Part shown: positions 34,593 to 43,270 of the stretch, piece after piece
How positions within the stretch are numbered: position 1 is the first letter of the stretch
How the letters are laid out: the number at the start of each line of letters is the position of its first letter
Assembly (NCBI GenBank): GCA_029260575.1
Contig: JAJDDB010000027.1
Span: 374,501-438,500, forward strand
Source of the DNA: Phycisphaerales bacterium
Lineage (GTDB): Bacteria; Planctomycetota; Phycisphaerae; Phycisphaerales; SM1A02
Direction of reading: 5' to 3'
DNA length: 64,000 nt
Position numbers and translations under genes: made by a program
Notes under the pieces: generated by a model
Databases searched by the model: none
The model's input: the letters and a program-made list of their open reading frames with translations, nothing else
Told to the model about the DNA's origin: nothing

Positions 34593-34611
34593 TTTCTGTC
34601 ACAACAGAAAT
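34593..34611. promoter_or_regulatory. Candidate operator, copy 2 (GbsR/MarR-type regulator)
   Basis: TTTCTGT-CACA-ACAGAAAT, with 7-bp arms. About 150 bp before the regulator start and 215 bp before the ACMSD start. Confidence 0.5.
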
Positions 34612-34780
34612 TACAGATGTTACAGGCGGCTGTCAAGCGGGTTCTGAGAGAATTCTGTGAAGATTTTGGCAGCAATGGAACCCGATGACAGGTATCTGGC
34701 GGGCTGATGGGCGATCTTCAGAGGCGGAAGCTGGACGGGGATGTTGGCGTGCTTCACTGCGGTGCTTGTCCGGTATGCGG

Positions 34781-34796
34781 TGTCGTAACTACGACA
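34781..34796. promoter_or_regulatory. Palindrome upstream of kynurenine operon
   Basis: TGTCGTAACTACGACA, 7-bp arms around AC, 31 bp before the ACMSD ATG; a TATGAT follows at 34810-34815. It is a good candidate operator for a catabolic regulator, of unknown type. The rest of 34447-34826 shows no gene. Confidence 0.45.
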
Positions 34797-34826
34797 ACTG
34801 CGCACGCGGTATGATGGAGTTCAGCC

Positions 34827-35882
34827 ATGTTCAAAATTGACATTCACACGCACATTCTTCCCGACAATTGGCCGGACTTATGCGCGAAGTACGGCTGCGA
34901 TGGCTGGCTGCAGATGGAGCACACTTGTCCCGGCTGCGCAAAAATGCACATCGACGGCACGCATTTTCGTGATGTGAATCAAAACTGCTGGGATACTGCA
35001 GTTCGCCTGGAAGAGTGCGATCAACACGGCGTGAACGTGCAGGTACTGTCGACGGTACCGGTGCTGTTCAACTATGACAAACCGGCAGAGCACGCTGCAG
35101 ATTTTGCAAGCCTGCAGAATGACTACATCGCAGAAGCCTGTCGAGCACATCCGACGCGGTTCATCGGGTTGGGTACAGTCGCAATGCAGGAACCGTCGCT
35201 TGCGATCAGCGAACTTGAACGCTGCGTCAATGATCTTGGCATGTCGGGCATCGAGATCGGTTCGCATATCAACGCATCGCATGAATGTCTGAACCTCAGT
35301 GATGACTGTGTGTTTCCAATTTTCGAAGCGGCAGCGGAACTCGGCGCTGCGGTGTTCGTGCATCCGTGGGACATGATGGGTGCTTCGGACATGCCCAAGT
35401 ACTGGTTGCCGTGGCTGGTCGGTATGCCAGCGGAGACGTCGCGCGCCATTTGCTCGATGATCTTCGGAGGCGTGTTCGAGCGGCTGCCAAACTTGCGCGT
35501 GGCGTTTGCACACGGCGGCGGAAGTTTTCCGTTTACCATCGGCCGCGTTGAGCATGGCTTTGACGTTCGCCCCGACTTGTGCGCTGTGGATAATGACATG
35601 AACCCGCGCGATTACCTCGGCAGGTTCTGGCTGGATTCACTTGTGCATGATGCGGATGCGCTGCGCTACCTGATCAACTTGGTCGGCCCAACGCGCATTG
35701 CCCTGGGCAGTGATTATCCGTTCCCACTTGGTGAGCACGTGCCGGGTTCACTGATCGCATCAATGGACGACCTGCCTGACGAGACCAAGCTGCTCCTGCT
35801 GGCGGACTCGGCAATCGAATTCCTCGGCGTGAAGCGCAACCGGTTTGATGTGCCGGCCGCAGCGCGAGAATCTGTGCAGTGA
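34827..35882 (+). CDS. ACMS decarboxylase (aminocarboxymuconate-semialdehyde decarboxylase)
   Basis: 351 residues. Decarboxylates ACMS to 2-aminomuconate semialdehyde, diverting flux from quinolinate. Amidohydrolase fold with zinc ligands His7, His9 (DIHTHILP), His179 (VFVHPWDMMG) and Asp296 (GSDYPFPLGEHVPG), and catalytic His229 (AFAHGGGSFPFTIGRVEHGF). Cys-rich loop HTCPGCAKMHIDGTHFRDV is as in ACMSD enzymes. First gene of the operon. ATG at 34827 has TGGAG seven bases upstream. Confidence 0.94.
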   Translation: MFKIDIHTHILPDNWPDLCAKYGCDGWLQMEHTCPGCAKMHIDGTHFRDVNQNCWDTAVRLEECDQHGVNVQVLSTVPVLFNYDKPAEHAADFASLQNDYIAEACRAHPTRFIGLGTVAMQEPSLAISELERCVNDLGMSGIEIGSHINASHECLNLSDDCVFPIFEAAAELGAAVFVHPWDMMGASDMPKYWLPWLVGMPAETSRAICSMIFGGVFERLPNLRVAFAHGGGSFPFTIGRVEHGFDVRPDLCAVDNDMNPRDYLGRFWLDSLVHDADALRYLINLVGPTRIALGSDYPFPLGEHVPGSLIASMDDLPDETKLLLLADSAIEFLGVKRNRFDVPAAARESVQ

Positions 35883-35951
35883 AGATCACGTCAGGAGATT
35901 TCAGGTCGCCCGTGATGCACAACTGCGGCGTGGTCCAGTACCATCCGTGCC

Positions 35952-37241
35952 ATGAGTTCAACGCCGCAGCAGGCTGAATTGTTGTCTCTTGAACATGCGC
36001 GAGCGCAGGATGCGGCTGATCCACTGCGCCGGTTTCGCGAGCAGTTCGAGTTTCCGCAGGATCATGCGGGGAACCCCCTGCTGTACTTTGCGGGCAATTC
36101 ACTTGGGCTGCAGCCGAAGACGACACGCGGGTTGATTGAACAGGAACTTGATGACTGGGCCAGACTTGCAGTTGAAGGGCATTTCGATGCGGTTCGGCCG
36201 TGGTATTCGTATCACGAGTTGTTTCGGGAATCGGGCCCGCGATTAGTCGGCGCGAACGTCGGCGAAGTTGTGATGATGAATTCGCTGACGGTGAATCTGC
36301 ACCTGATGATGATGTCGTTCTATAGGCCAACCGATTCGCGATTCAAAGTGCTGATGGAGTATCCCGCATTCCCGTCGGACTTGTACGCGATCCAGTCACA
36401 CCTGCACGCACGCGGGATCAATCCTGCCGAGGCGATAGTGACCGTGCGGCCGGCGGAGGATGCACACACGATCGAGACGGCACAGATTGAAGAAATACTG
36501 CAGCGTGAAGGCGATTCTATTGCGCTTGTGCTGTTTGGGGGGGTGAATTACTTCACCGGGCAGGTGCTGGATATGGCAGCGATTACCGAACTCGGTCATC
36601 GCAACGGCTGCGTTGTCGGATTTGATCTGGCCCATGCCGCGGGCAATATTCCGATGGAGCTGCACGACTGGAATGTCGACTTTGCAGCCTGGTGTACGTA
36701 CAAGTATCTCAACAGTGGACCGGGCGCGGTTGCGGGGTGTTTCGTGCATGAAAAGCACGCGCGCAACGTAGAGTTGCCGCGTTTTGCCGGTTGGTGGGGC
36801 AATGATCCGGACACGCGATTTCGCATGCAGTTGGAAGCGTCATTCGCTGCCAAAGCGGATGTCGACGGCTGGCAGATAAGCAACCCACCGATCCTCAGCC
36901 TCGCGCCGGTGAAGGCATCGCTTGATCTATTTGATGAAGCAACAATACCGGCGCTACGGGCGAAGTCTGTGAAATTGACGGGTTATATGCGCGAATTGCT
37001 GGAGCAATGGACGGATGGCACGTTCACAATCATCACGCCAAACGTTGAAAGGCAATGCGGTTGTCAGCTGTCGCTGCTCGTGCATGAAGATGCAAAGCAG
37101 CGTCTGGATGCACTGCGAGAAGCAGGAATTGTCTGCGACTTCCGTCAGCCGAATGTGATTCGAATTGCACCGACGCCAATGTACAACAGTTTTGAAGATG
37201 TCCGGCAGTTTGTGCGCAGTTTCACCGGCAGGACCGACTGA
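35952..37241 (+). CDS. kynU: Kynureninase
   Basis: 429 residues. PLP enzyme that cleaves 3-hydroxykynurenine (or kynurenine) to 3-hydroxyanthranilate and alanine. PLP-binding features: Asp225 (VVGFDLAHAAGN) and Lys251 (WCTYKYLNSGPGAVAG), with the typical FAGNSLGLQPK start and WWGNDPDTRFRM. Slightly long N-terminus, but the ATG at 35952 is the only reasonable one. Nearly intergenic-free from the next gene (12 bp). Confidence 0.96.
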   Translation: MSSTPQQAELLSLEHARAQDAADPLRRFREQFEFPQDHAGNPLLYFAGNSLGLQPKTTRGLIEQELDDWARLAVEGHFDAVRPWYSYHELFRESGPRLVGANVGEVVMMNSLTVNLHLMMMSFYRPTDSRFKVLMEYPAFPSDLYAIQSHLHARGINPAEAIVTVRPAEDAHTIETAQIEEILQREGDSIALVLFGGVNYFTGQVLDMAAITELGHRNGCVVGFDLAHAAGNIPMELHDWNVDFAAWCTYKYLNSGPGAVAGCFVHEKHARNVELPRFAGWWGNDPDTRFRMQLEASFAAKADVDGWQISNPPILSLAPVKASLDLFDEATIPALRAKSVKLTGYMRELLEQWTDGTFTIITPNVERQCGCQLSLLVHEDAKQRLDALREAGIVCDFRQPNVIRIAPTPMYNSFEDVRQFVRSFTGRTD

Positions 37242-37253
37242 TCAGGATTTTCC

Positions 37254-38177
37254 ATGGCATCGACCAAGACCGCAATTTTCGCCGCCATCATAGGAAATAT
37301 GGCAATTGCAGTTACAAAGTTCTTCGCAGCATCAATCAGCGGCAGCGCGGCGATGCTCGCTGAGGGGATTCACTCAGCGGTAGACAGCGGCAATGGGGTT
37401 CTGTTGCTGCTCGGGATTTCACGAAGTCAAAAACCCGCTGATGCGAATCACCCGTTCGGATACGGCAAAGAGTTGTATTTCTGGACGCTGATCGTTGCGA
37501 TCATCATTTTCGCACTCGGCGGTGGCGTGTCGATTTATGAGGGTATTCTTCATCTGATCGAGCCGAAGGAGTTGAGCAACCCAACGCTGAACTACATCGT
37601 GCTTACGATTGCTATGGTGATCGAAGGTATTGCGTGGTATATCGCGCTCAAAGGTTTTCTTGCACTGAAGGGACAGCGCAGCATCTGGCGGGCGATCCGC
37701 ACAAGCAAAGATCCGACGACGTTTGCAGTGTTGTTTGAAGACACTGCAGCACTGGCTGGATTGCTCGTCGCGATGGCCGGCATCTGGATCGGCCACACGT
37801 TTGACAATCCATACTTCGACGGCGGCGCATCGGTCGTCATCGGACTGATTCTCAGCGTGATCGCGGTCGTGCTCGCATATGAAAGTAAGGGGTTGCTGAT
37901 TGGCGAGAGCGTACAACCAAGGGTTCTTTCAAGCATTGAAGCGATCGTCGCAAATGAAGATGCGGTGGAGACGGCGCAGCGGCCGTTGACAATGCACCTC
38001 GCGCCCCAGGAGATTCTCGTCAACCTGAATATTCGTTTTCGCAGGGATTTGAATGCGGAGGCTATTGAGCAGGCTGTCGATCGGATTGAATCTGCCATCC
38101 GCACGGCGCACCCGGATGTGAAGCGCATTTTCATTGAAGCGGATGCGCTTCGGCGAACGGAGCGGCCTGCCGATTGA
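37254..38177 (+). CDS. Cation diffusion facilitator (CDF) family metal transporter
   Basis: 307 residues, inner membrane, about six helices. First metal motif in helix 2: GIHSAVDSGNGVLLLLG (HxxxD). In helix 5 the usual HxxxD is replaced by EDTAALAGLL (Glu in place of His), as in the SLC30A9-like branch of CDF proteins. The C-terminal cytoplasmic domain QEILVNLNIRFRRDLNAEAIEQAVDRIE is the usual one. Its place in the kynurenine operon is unexpected; it may manage Fe, Mn or Zn for the iron and zinc enzymes, an inference only. Confidence 0.92.
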   Translation: MASTKTAIFAAIIGNMAIAVTKFFAASISGSAAMLAEGIHSAVDSGNGVLLLLGISRSQKPADANHPFGYGKELYFWTLIVAIIIFALGGGVSIYEGILHLIEPKELSNPTLNYIVLTIAMVIEGIAWYIALKGFLALKGQRSIWRAIRTSKDPTTFAVLFEDTAALAGLLVAMAGIWIGHTFDNPYFDGGASVVIGLILSVIAVVLAYESKGLLIGESVQPRVLSSIEAIVANEDAVETAQRPLTMHLAPQEILVNLNIRFRRDLNAEAIEQAVDRIESAIRTAHPDVKRIFIEADALRRTERPAD

Positions 38178-38214
38178 CAGGACGGATTCGCTGCGATGTA
38201 TACACTGACGATCA

Positions 38215-39594
38215 ATGGAAGAGGCCTCTGCACATAAACCGGCTGCAAGTGGCAGCAGCCGATCGATTTTGATCGCCGGCGCCGGCCTTGCGGGATCGCT
38301 GGTTGCGTGTTTTCTAGCAAAGCGCGGATATGCCGTGTCGGTGTATGAACGCCGGCCGGACCCGAGGGGTGCTGGGTTCATCGGCGGGCGATCGATTAAC
38401 CTGGCGCTGTCGACGCGCGGCATTTATGCGCTGCAGCAGGTTGGTCTGGCTGAGCGTGTATTGGCTGATGCAGTGCCGATGCGTGGTCGCATAATGCACG
38501 CAGCAGATGGTGACCTGACGTTTCAGCCATACTCGAAGAATCCTGATGAAGCGATCAATTCGGTGTCGCGCGGTGGGTTGAATATTACGTTGCTCGAGGC
38601 GGCGGACTCCTATGAGAACGTCTCGCTGCATTTCAATCAACGTTGCGTTGATGTCGATCCGGATGCGCCGACTGCGACGTTTGCGGATGACACGGCAGGC
38701 TCTTCACAGACCGTCAAATCTGACGTGATCATCGGCGCAGATGGCGCGTTTTCTGCTGTGCGTGATCGATTGATGCGCACGGATCGTTTCAACTTCAGCC
38801 AGTCGTATCTCGAACATGGGTATAAGGAACTGTTGATCCCGCCGACGGAGGCCGGTGATTTTGCGATGGATCCGAATGCGCTGCACATCTGGCCGCGCGG
38901 CGGATACATGATGATCGCCCTGCCGAATGCGGATCGATCGTTTACGTGTACGTGCTTCTGGCCGTTCAGCGGGCCTAATGGGTTTGAGCACCTTCAGACC
39001 GATGTTGAGATTCTGAATTACTTCAAGATGCAATTTGCCGATGCGGTGCCGGTGATGCCCACGCTGGTCGAGGATTTTCAGCGCAATCCGACGAGTTCGC
39101 TGGTGACGATACGTTGTCGGCCGTGGCACTTGGGCGGGTCGATCGCGCTGATTGGTGATGCGTGTCATGCGGTTGTGCCGTTTTATGGACAAGGAATGAA
39201 CGCAGCGTTCGAGGATTGCACGATTCTTGATGCATGCATCGAGAAGTTTGCGCCAAACTGGTCGGCGGTGCTGGATGAATTCACGAGAGTGCGGCAACCG
39301 AGCACTGATGCTCTGGCTGATCTCGCGCTAGACAATTTCATCGAGATGCGCGACAAAGTGAAATCGAAGCGATTCCTTGTTCGCAAGAAGATCGAACAGA
39401 CGCTGCACCGCTTTCTGCCAAGGTTGTACACGCCGCTGTACAATCTTGTGACGTTTTCGCGCGTTCCGTATGACGTTGCCCAGCGGCGGGCGCGACGACA
39501 GGAACGAATCGTGTTCCGCATTGTGCCGATTGCAGCCATCATGTTGCTAATCGCCGTGATGGTTTTTGCCTTGCTTAGATTCCGAGGTTCTTGA
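38215..39594 (+). CDS. kmo: Kynurenine 3-monooxygenase
   Basis: 459 residues. FAD enzyme that hydroxylates kynurenine with NADPH and oxygen. FAD motifs: ILIAGAGLAGSLVACFLAKRG, GGRSINLALSTRGIYAL, IIGADGAFSAVRD and IALIGDACHAVVPFYGQGMNAAFEDC. The final helix IVPIAAIMLLIAVMVFALLRF could anchor it in the membrane, as in the mitochondrial enzyme. One base (TGA-A-ATG) separates it from the TDO gene. Confidence 0.96.
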   Translation: MEEASAHKPAASGSSRSILIAGAGLAGSLVACFLAKRGYAVSVYERRPDPRGAGFIGGRSINLALSTRGIYALQQVGLAERVLADAVPMRGRIMHAADGDLTFQPYSKNPDEAINSVSRGGLNITLLEAADSYENVSLHFNQRCVDVDPDAPTATFADDTAGSSQTVKSDVIIGADGAFSAVRDRLMRTDRFNFSQSYLEHGYKELLIPPTEAGDFAMDPNALHIWPRGGYMMIALPNADRSFTCTCFWPFSGPNGFEHLQTDVEILNYFKMQFADAVPVMPTLVEDFQRNPTSSLVTIRCRPWHLGGSIALIGDACHAVVPFYGQGMNAAFEDCTILDACIEKFAPNWSAVLDEFTRVRQPSTDALADLALDNFIEMRDKVKSKRFLVRKKIEQTLHRFLPRLYTPLYNLVTFSRVPYDVAQRRARRQERIVFRIVPIAAIMLLIAVMVFALLRFRGS

Positions 39595-39595
39595 A

Positions 39596-40417
39596 ATGTC
39601 CGATAAGATGATTTCCATGCCTGAATCACCACGCGACGACCTGACGTATTCGTCGTATCTGAAGCTGCCGGAGTTGCTGAGTTTGCAAAAGCCGCAGTCT
39701 GATCCGGAGGAGCATGATGAACTTCTGTTTATCATCATTCACCAGTCGTATGAGATCTGGTTTAAGCTCATGCTGCATGAGTTGGATCGGATAAAACGAG
39801 ACTTCTCAGGAAACGATCTGTACGGAACAATCGCGACATTCAAGCGCATGCGTACGGTGATGAAAACCCTGGTTGGGCAACTGGACATTCTTGAAACGAT
39901 GACACCAATGTCGTTCTCGAGCTTTCGCGATCGACTGGACACATCATCAGGGTTTCAATCATCACAGTTTCGCGAATTCGAGTTTGTTCTGGGCATGAAA
40001 CGGCCGGAGGTTCTGAAGTATCACCCCGAGGGCAGCCCGGGATATAAACAGATTCAGCAGCGGCTCACGGATCGGTCGGTCATGGATCACTTTTATGATT
40101 TCCTGGAGCAGAATGGTGTTGATATTCCCACAGAGTTGCGTGACAAAGTTCCAGCAGCACCAAACACGGCCAACGAATCGCTGCAGGATCAACTCCTCGC
40201 GTTGTATGAAACCCGGCCGGACCTGACGATACTCTTTGAACTCATGGCCGATTTCGATGAAGGTTTGCAGGAGTGGCGGTACCGACATGTGAAGATTGTC
40301 GAGCGAACGATCGGCGCCAAACACGGCACGGGCGGTTCGCCGGGCGTGGATTTTCTGAAGCGCACGCTGTTTATCCCAGTGTTTCCCGATCTCTGGGCGA
40401 TCCGGCATCGCATGTAG
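39596..40417 (+). CDS. kynA: Tryptophan 2,3-dioxygenase
   Basis: 273 residues. First enzyme of the pathway: opens the tryptophan ring with oxygen at a haem. Substrate-site His49 in HQSYEIWFKLMLHELD; haem-ligand His231 in RYRHVKIVERTIGAKHGTGGSPG; ending VDFLKRTLFIPVFPDLW. Normal length for the bacterial enzyme. Start at 39596, immediately after the KMO stop; an upstream in-frame ATG would overlap KMO and adds no conserved sequence. Confidence 0.96.
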   Translation: MSDKMISMPESPRDDLTYSSYLKLPELLSLQKPQSDPEEHDELLFIIIHQSYEIWFKLMLHELDRIKRDFSGNDLYGTIATFKRMRTVMKTLVGQLDILETMTPMSFSSFRDRLDTSSGFQSSQFREFEFVLGMKRPEVLKYHPEGSPGYKQIQQRLTDRSVMDHFYDFLEQNGVDIPTELRDKVPAAPNTANESLQDQLLALYETRPDLTILFELMADFDEGLQEWRYRHVKIVERTIGAKHGTGGSPGVDFLKRTLFIPVFPDLWAIRHRM

Positions 40418-40465
40418 TTGATCCGCAGATTCTTGTTCTACATCCAACCTGTTTGAAACAACACT

Positions 40466-41209
40466 ATGGAACACAATCAATCCACTCCGAAGCTCGGCGA
40501 GCCATATTGCAGCAACTGCGGACATCGACTCACCGGCTTGATTGAGTCGTCGAAGTGTCCGGAGTGCGGCAAACCGCTTGTGGAAGTGCTGACACGCCGA
40601 TCTTCACAGGGCAAGCGATATCAATCCGAGACAACGATGTTCGGATTGCCGCTGGTGTCGATCGCAACCGGACCGACGGATACGGAAACAATTGGCAAAG
40701 CACGGGGCGTTTTCGCAATCGGTGACAAAGCCACGGGTTTCGTTGCGATCGGCGGGACAGCGTTCGGCATAGTCGCCATCGGCGGAAGGGCGTTCGGGCT
40801 GTTTTCATGCGGCGGAATCTCGATTGGATTAATCAGCGCATGGGGCGGCATCGCAATCGGCGCGATGGCAAGCGGCGGCATTGCAATCGGATTACTTGCA
40901 TTCGGAGGTGCGGCGCTGGGAGTTATGGCAAGCGGCGGTGTGTGCTTCGGCATCTATGGATTGGGCGGTGCGCCGTTTGCGCTGCATCGACTTGGACCTG
41001 GAGCATCGGATCAACAAGCAATTGATGCGTTTCGAATGTTCCGGTGGTATTTCGGGCCGGCAAACTTCGGACTCTGGAACTTCATACAACCGTTGATCAC
41101 TGTGTTCGGCCTGCTGTTCGCAGCTGCCGGCGGCATAGGTTTGCTTGCAATATTCCGCCACATGCGCGCTTCATCGGAAGCAGTGCGCGATTCATTGCGG
41201 CCGAGGTGA
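40466..41209 (+). CDS. Zinc-ribbon membrane protein with glycine-rich decapeptide repeats
   Basis: 247 residues, unrecognised family. Cys15/Cys18 and Cys31/Cys34 (CSNCGH, CPECGK) form a zinc ribbon. Residues about 77-170 are nine units of about ten residues with the pattern G-[VIL]-x-[AS]-x-G-G-x-A-[FI] (for example GFVAIGGTAF, GIVAIGGRAF); one unit has eleven. A final helix pair (about 206-236) follows. Such regular Gly/Ala/Ile periodicity suggests a solenoid, either an unusual beta-helix or a glycine-zipper membrane stack. Lies between the TDO and formamidase genes. Confidence 0.75.
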   Translation: MEHNQSTPKLGEPYCSNCGHRLTGLIESSKCPECGKPLVEVLTRRSSQGKRYQSETTMFGLPLVSIATGPTDTETIGKARGVFAIGDKATGFVAIGGTAFGIVAIGGRAFGLFSCGGISIGLISAWGGIAIGAMASGGIAIGLLAFGGAALGVMASGGVCFGIYGLGGAPFALHRLGPGASDQQAIDAFRMFRWYFGPANFGLWNFIQPLITVFGLLFAAAGGIGLLAIFRHMRASSEAVRDSLRPR

Positions 41210-41222
41210 TCGCTCTTATCAA

Positions 41223-41852
41223 ATGACTGCGCGCATCATTGACATCACGCCACCGATCTCGCCGGCACTTGCGGTGTTCCCCGGCGACACGCCTCCGACG
41301 CGCGACATTCTGCTGGACATGAAGCGCGGTGATCATCTCACGCTGTCAACGCTGCACACAACGGTGCATCTCGGGGCGCATGTGGATGCGCCCAGTCACT
41401 ATGGAGTTGATTCTGCGACAATAGAAGCCGTCGCGCTGGATCGGTGCATCGGGCCGTGCCAGGTCATACATGTTTCAGTAGCGCGCGGCGCGCGTGTGAC
41501 TGCTGCGGATATTACTGACGACATCACTGAATCGCGGGTGCTGATTCGGACCGGTACGTTTCCGGATCCGCAACTGTGGAACGGTGATTTTGCCGGCCTC
41601 GATCCGAACCTGGTCAATCACTTGCATGGGCGTGGCGTTCAACTTGTGGGCATCGACACCCCAAGCGTTGATGTTTCAACTTCCAGGGATCTGCCTGCCC
41701 ATAGACGATTTCTTGCCAACGACATGTTGATCCTCGAAGGCATCGTGCTCGAACAAGTACTGCCCGGCAGGTACGAACTGATCGCGCTGCCGCTGCCGCT
41801 GGTTGGTTTCGACGCCAGTCCGGTTCGCGCGATTCTTCGAGAGATTGTCTAA
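41223..41852 (+). CDS. kynB: Kynurenine formamidase (cyclase family)
   Basis: 209 residues. Hydrolyses N-formylkynurenine to kynurenine. Bacterial KynB-type metal motif HxGxHxDxPxH is present as His49, His53, Asp55, His59 (TTVHLGAHVDAPSHYG), followed by GIDTPSVDVSTSRDLPAH and ILEGIVLEQVLPGRYELIALPLPL. ATG at 41223, 13 bases after the decapeptide gene stop. Last gene of the operon; followed by a convergent PilZ gene. Confidence 0.95.
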   Translation: MTARIIDITPPISPALAVFPGDTPPTRDILLDMKRGDHLTLSTLHTTVHLGAHVDAPSHYGVDSATIEAVALDRCIGPCQVIHVSVARGARVTAADITDDITESRVLIRTGTFPDPQLWNGDFAGLDPNLVNHLHGRGVQLVGIDTPSVDVSTSRDLPAHRRFLANDMLILEGIVLEQVLPGRYELIALPLPLVGFDASPVRAILREIV

Positions 41853-41873
41853 CTGCCGACCTGCTGTCGCTGC

Positions 41874-42611
41874 TCACGCGCCCTTCATGCGACGAATCTG
41901 TTCGCGCTGAATGGTCGTGCCGACTTCGCGCAACCCTTTGAACAAAGAGCCGTTGGTCTTCTCATCGCCGGCGCAGTACAGGCCGTATCGGAAGCGGCCG
42001 TCATCGAGTTGCTTGGTACTTTGCACAACAGCCGAGCCGTCATAGTCGTTGCGGTCATGTTGAATGCTGACACGCACAACCTGTCCTTCGCGCAATTTGT
42101 TTTCCGACAGAATTGAGAAGCCGGTCGCGCTGACATCGAGCACCGGGCACTTGATCTTTGAATCGATCATTGCGTTGACATTGCTCGAGATACTGGTCAG
42201 TGTTCGATAGCACTGCCGCGACTCTGCTGAGACAGGTTCACCAGTCGTCTGGAAGCCGATCAGAATCCGCGGTTCGGTGTCGTCCACTGTTTCCACACTT
42301 GCATCAAGTTGCAGGGACGAGTCTGAATCACCGTCGTGTTGCGCAGCATCTTCGCAACAGCCGCCGATCGGGACATCAAAGTCTGACTGGGTCAGTACAG
42401 CATCAATGCGAATCGGCTGCTGCATGAATTCGCGTTTTTGCTCGAAATACACAAAGGCTTCGGAACCTGCAGTTGCCCGCAGATTCGAATCATCCATGAC
42501 AGCCATGTATCCGCCGCCCTGATCTTCTGTGATCAGACCGGGATTCAGCGTCTTTGATGTAGAGTTCTCATTCGGGAAATGCAGAAAGATTCGGCTGCCT
42601 TCAGTAAACAT
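41874..42611 (-). CDS. PilZ domain protein (c-di-GMP binding)
   Basis: 245 residues. The C-terminal PilZ domain has RxxxR (Arg132, Arg136 in SRQCYR) and DxSxxG (DVSATG, Asp159-Gly164), the two c-di-GMP contact motifs, plus LDDGRFRYGLYC. The N-terminal 120 residues resemble a YcgR-like flanking domain with FLHFPNENST. Probably a c-di-GMP receptor linked to motility or surface behaviour. No flagellar gene adjacent. Convergent with the kynurenine operon. Confidence 0.85.
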   Translation of the reverse strand: MFTEGSRIFLHFPNENSTSKTLNPGLITEDQGGGYMAVMDDSNLRATAGSEAFVYFEQKREFMQQPIRIDAVLTQSDFDVPIGGCCEDAAQHDGDSDSSLQLDASVETVDDTEPRILIGFQTTGEPVSAESRQCYRTLTSISSNVNAMIDSKIKCPVLDVSATGFSILSENKLREGQVVRVSIQHDRNDYDGSAVVQSTKQLDDGRFRYGLYCAGDEKTNGSLFKGLREVGTTIQREQIRRMKGA

Positions 42612-42987
42612 AAGTCCGGCTCCAATGGAGACTTTGAATACGCGCGATCAACGATGAGATCATCGACCCGAATAACCGGGCAAATCAGCACCGTTAGTCT
42701 GGATTCAGGCTAATTTTCCGCCTCTGAGAGTCCACAAAACGAACGTCGCAGAAGATCGCCTTCCGCGCAGCATAAGTGCGGTATGTCCGAGAAGTACGAT
42801 GGTGTCTGTTCAGCCACGATCAGCAGAATCGAATTCGCTTGGGGACCTTGCAGAACACAATCCGGACTATGGTCTGACCGCAAGCAGGTACTTGCATTAT
42901 TGAATCAATCGCTGGTGGCGGTCGCCCAATGCAGCAAATGGCACATGGGCAACGCTGTTGAGCGTTCTCGAGGCCGGACCGGCCGAA
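42612..42987. other. Intergenic stretch before tRNA-Arg, no gene seen
   Basis: About 375 bp between the PilZ start and tRNA-Arg. Only short open frames with no protein-like content. Presumably contains the PilZ promoter. Confidence 0.4.
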
Positions 42988-43061
42988 CGCGGATGGCAGG
43001 GCTCGAACCTGCAACCTTCGGTTTCGTAGACCGACGCTCTATCCAGTTGAGCTACACCCGC
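42988..43061 (-). tRNA. tRNA-Arg (anticodon ACG)
   Basis: Cloverleaf on the reverse strand: acceptor GCGGGTG/CATCCGC with one G.T, D-stem GCTC/GAGC, anticodon stem TCGGT/ACCGA with loop CTACGAA (anticodon ACG), T-stem GCAGG/CCTGC with TTCGAGC. CCA is not encoded. ACG decodes CGU and, after inosine editing, CGC and CGA. Confidence 0.95.
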
Positions 43062-43201
43062 AAATTTCCCGAAGCTGTAAGTCAGCCTGACAGGATAAGC
43101 GGCGTACGGTAGCACGGTCCAATTCGCCGCTCAAGGCGAACAGCCGAGCTTGCTGAAATATGCCCGGGACCGCTTGGGGCTGCAGCATGGGCGGACCGGG
43201 C

Positions 43202-43229
43202 TTGATTTGTGGGCCGATCGTGACATAAT
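43202..43229 (+). promoter_or_regulatory. Sigma70-type promoter of rpsT
   Basis: TTGATT (43202-43207), 16-bp spacer, CATAAT (43224-43229), about 40 bp before the rpsT start. Confidence 0.6.
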
Positions 43230-43270
43230 GCCCAGCTCATTTTAGTTCACTCTTACTGGATCCATCAGCC

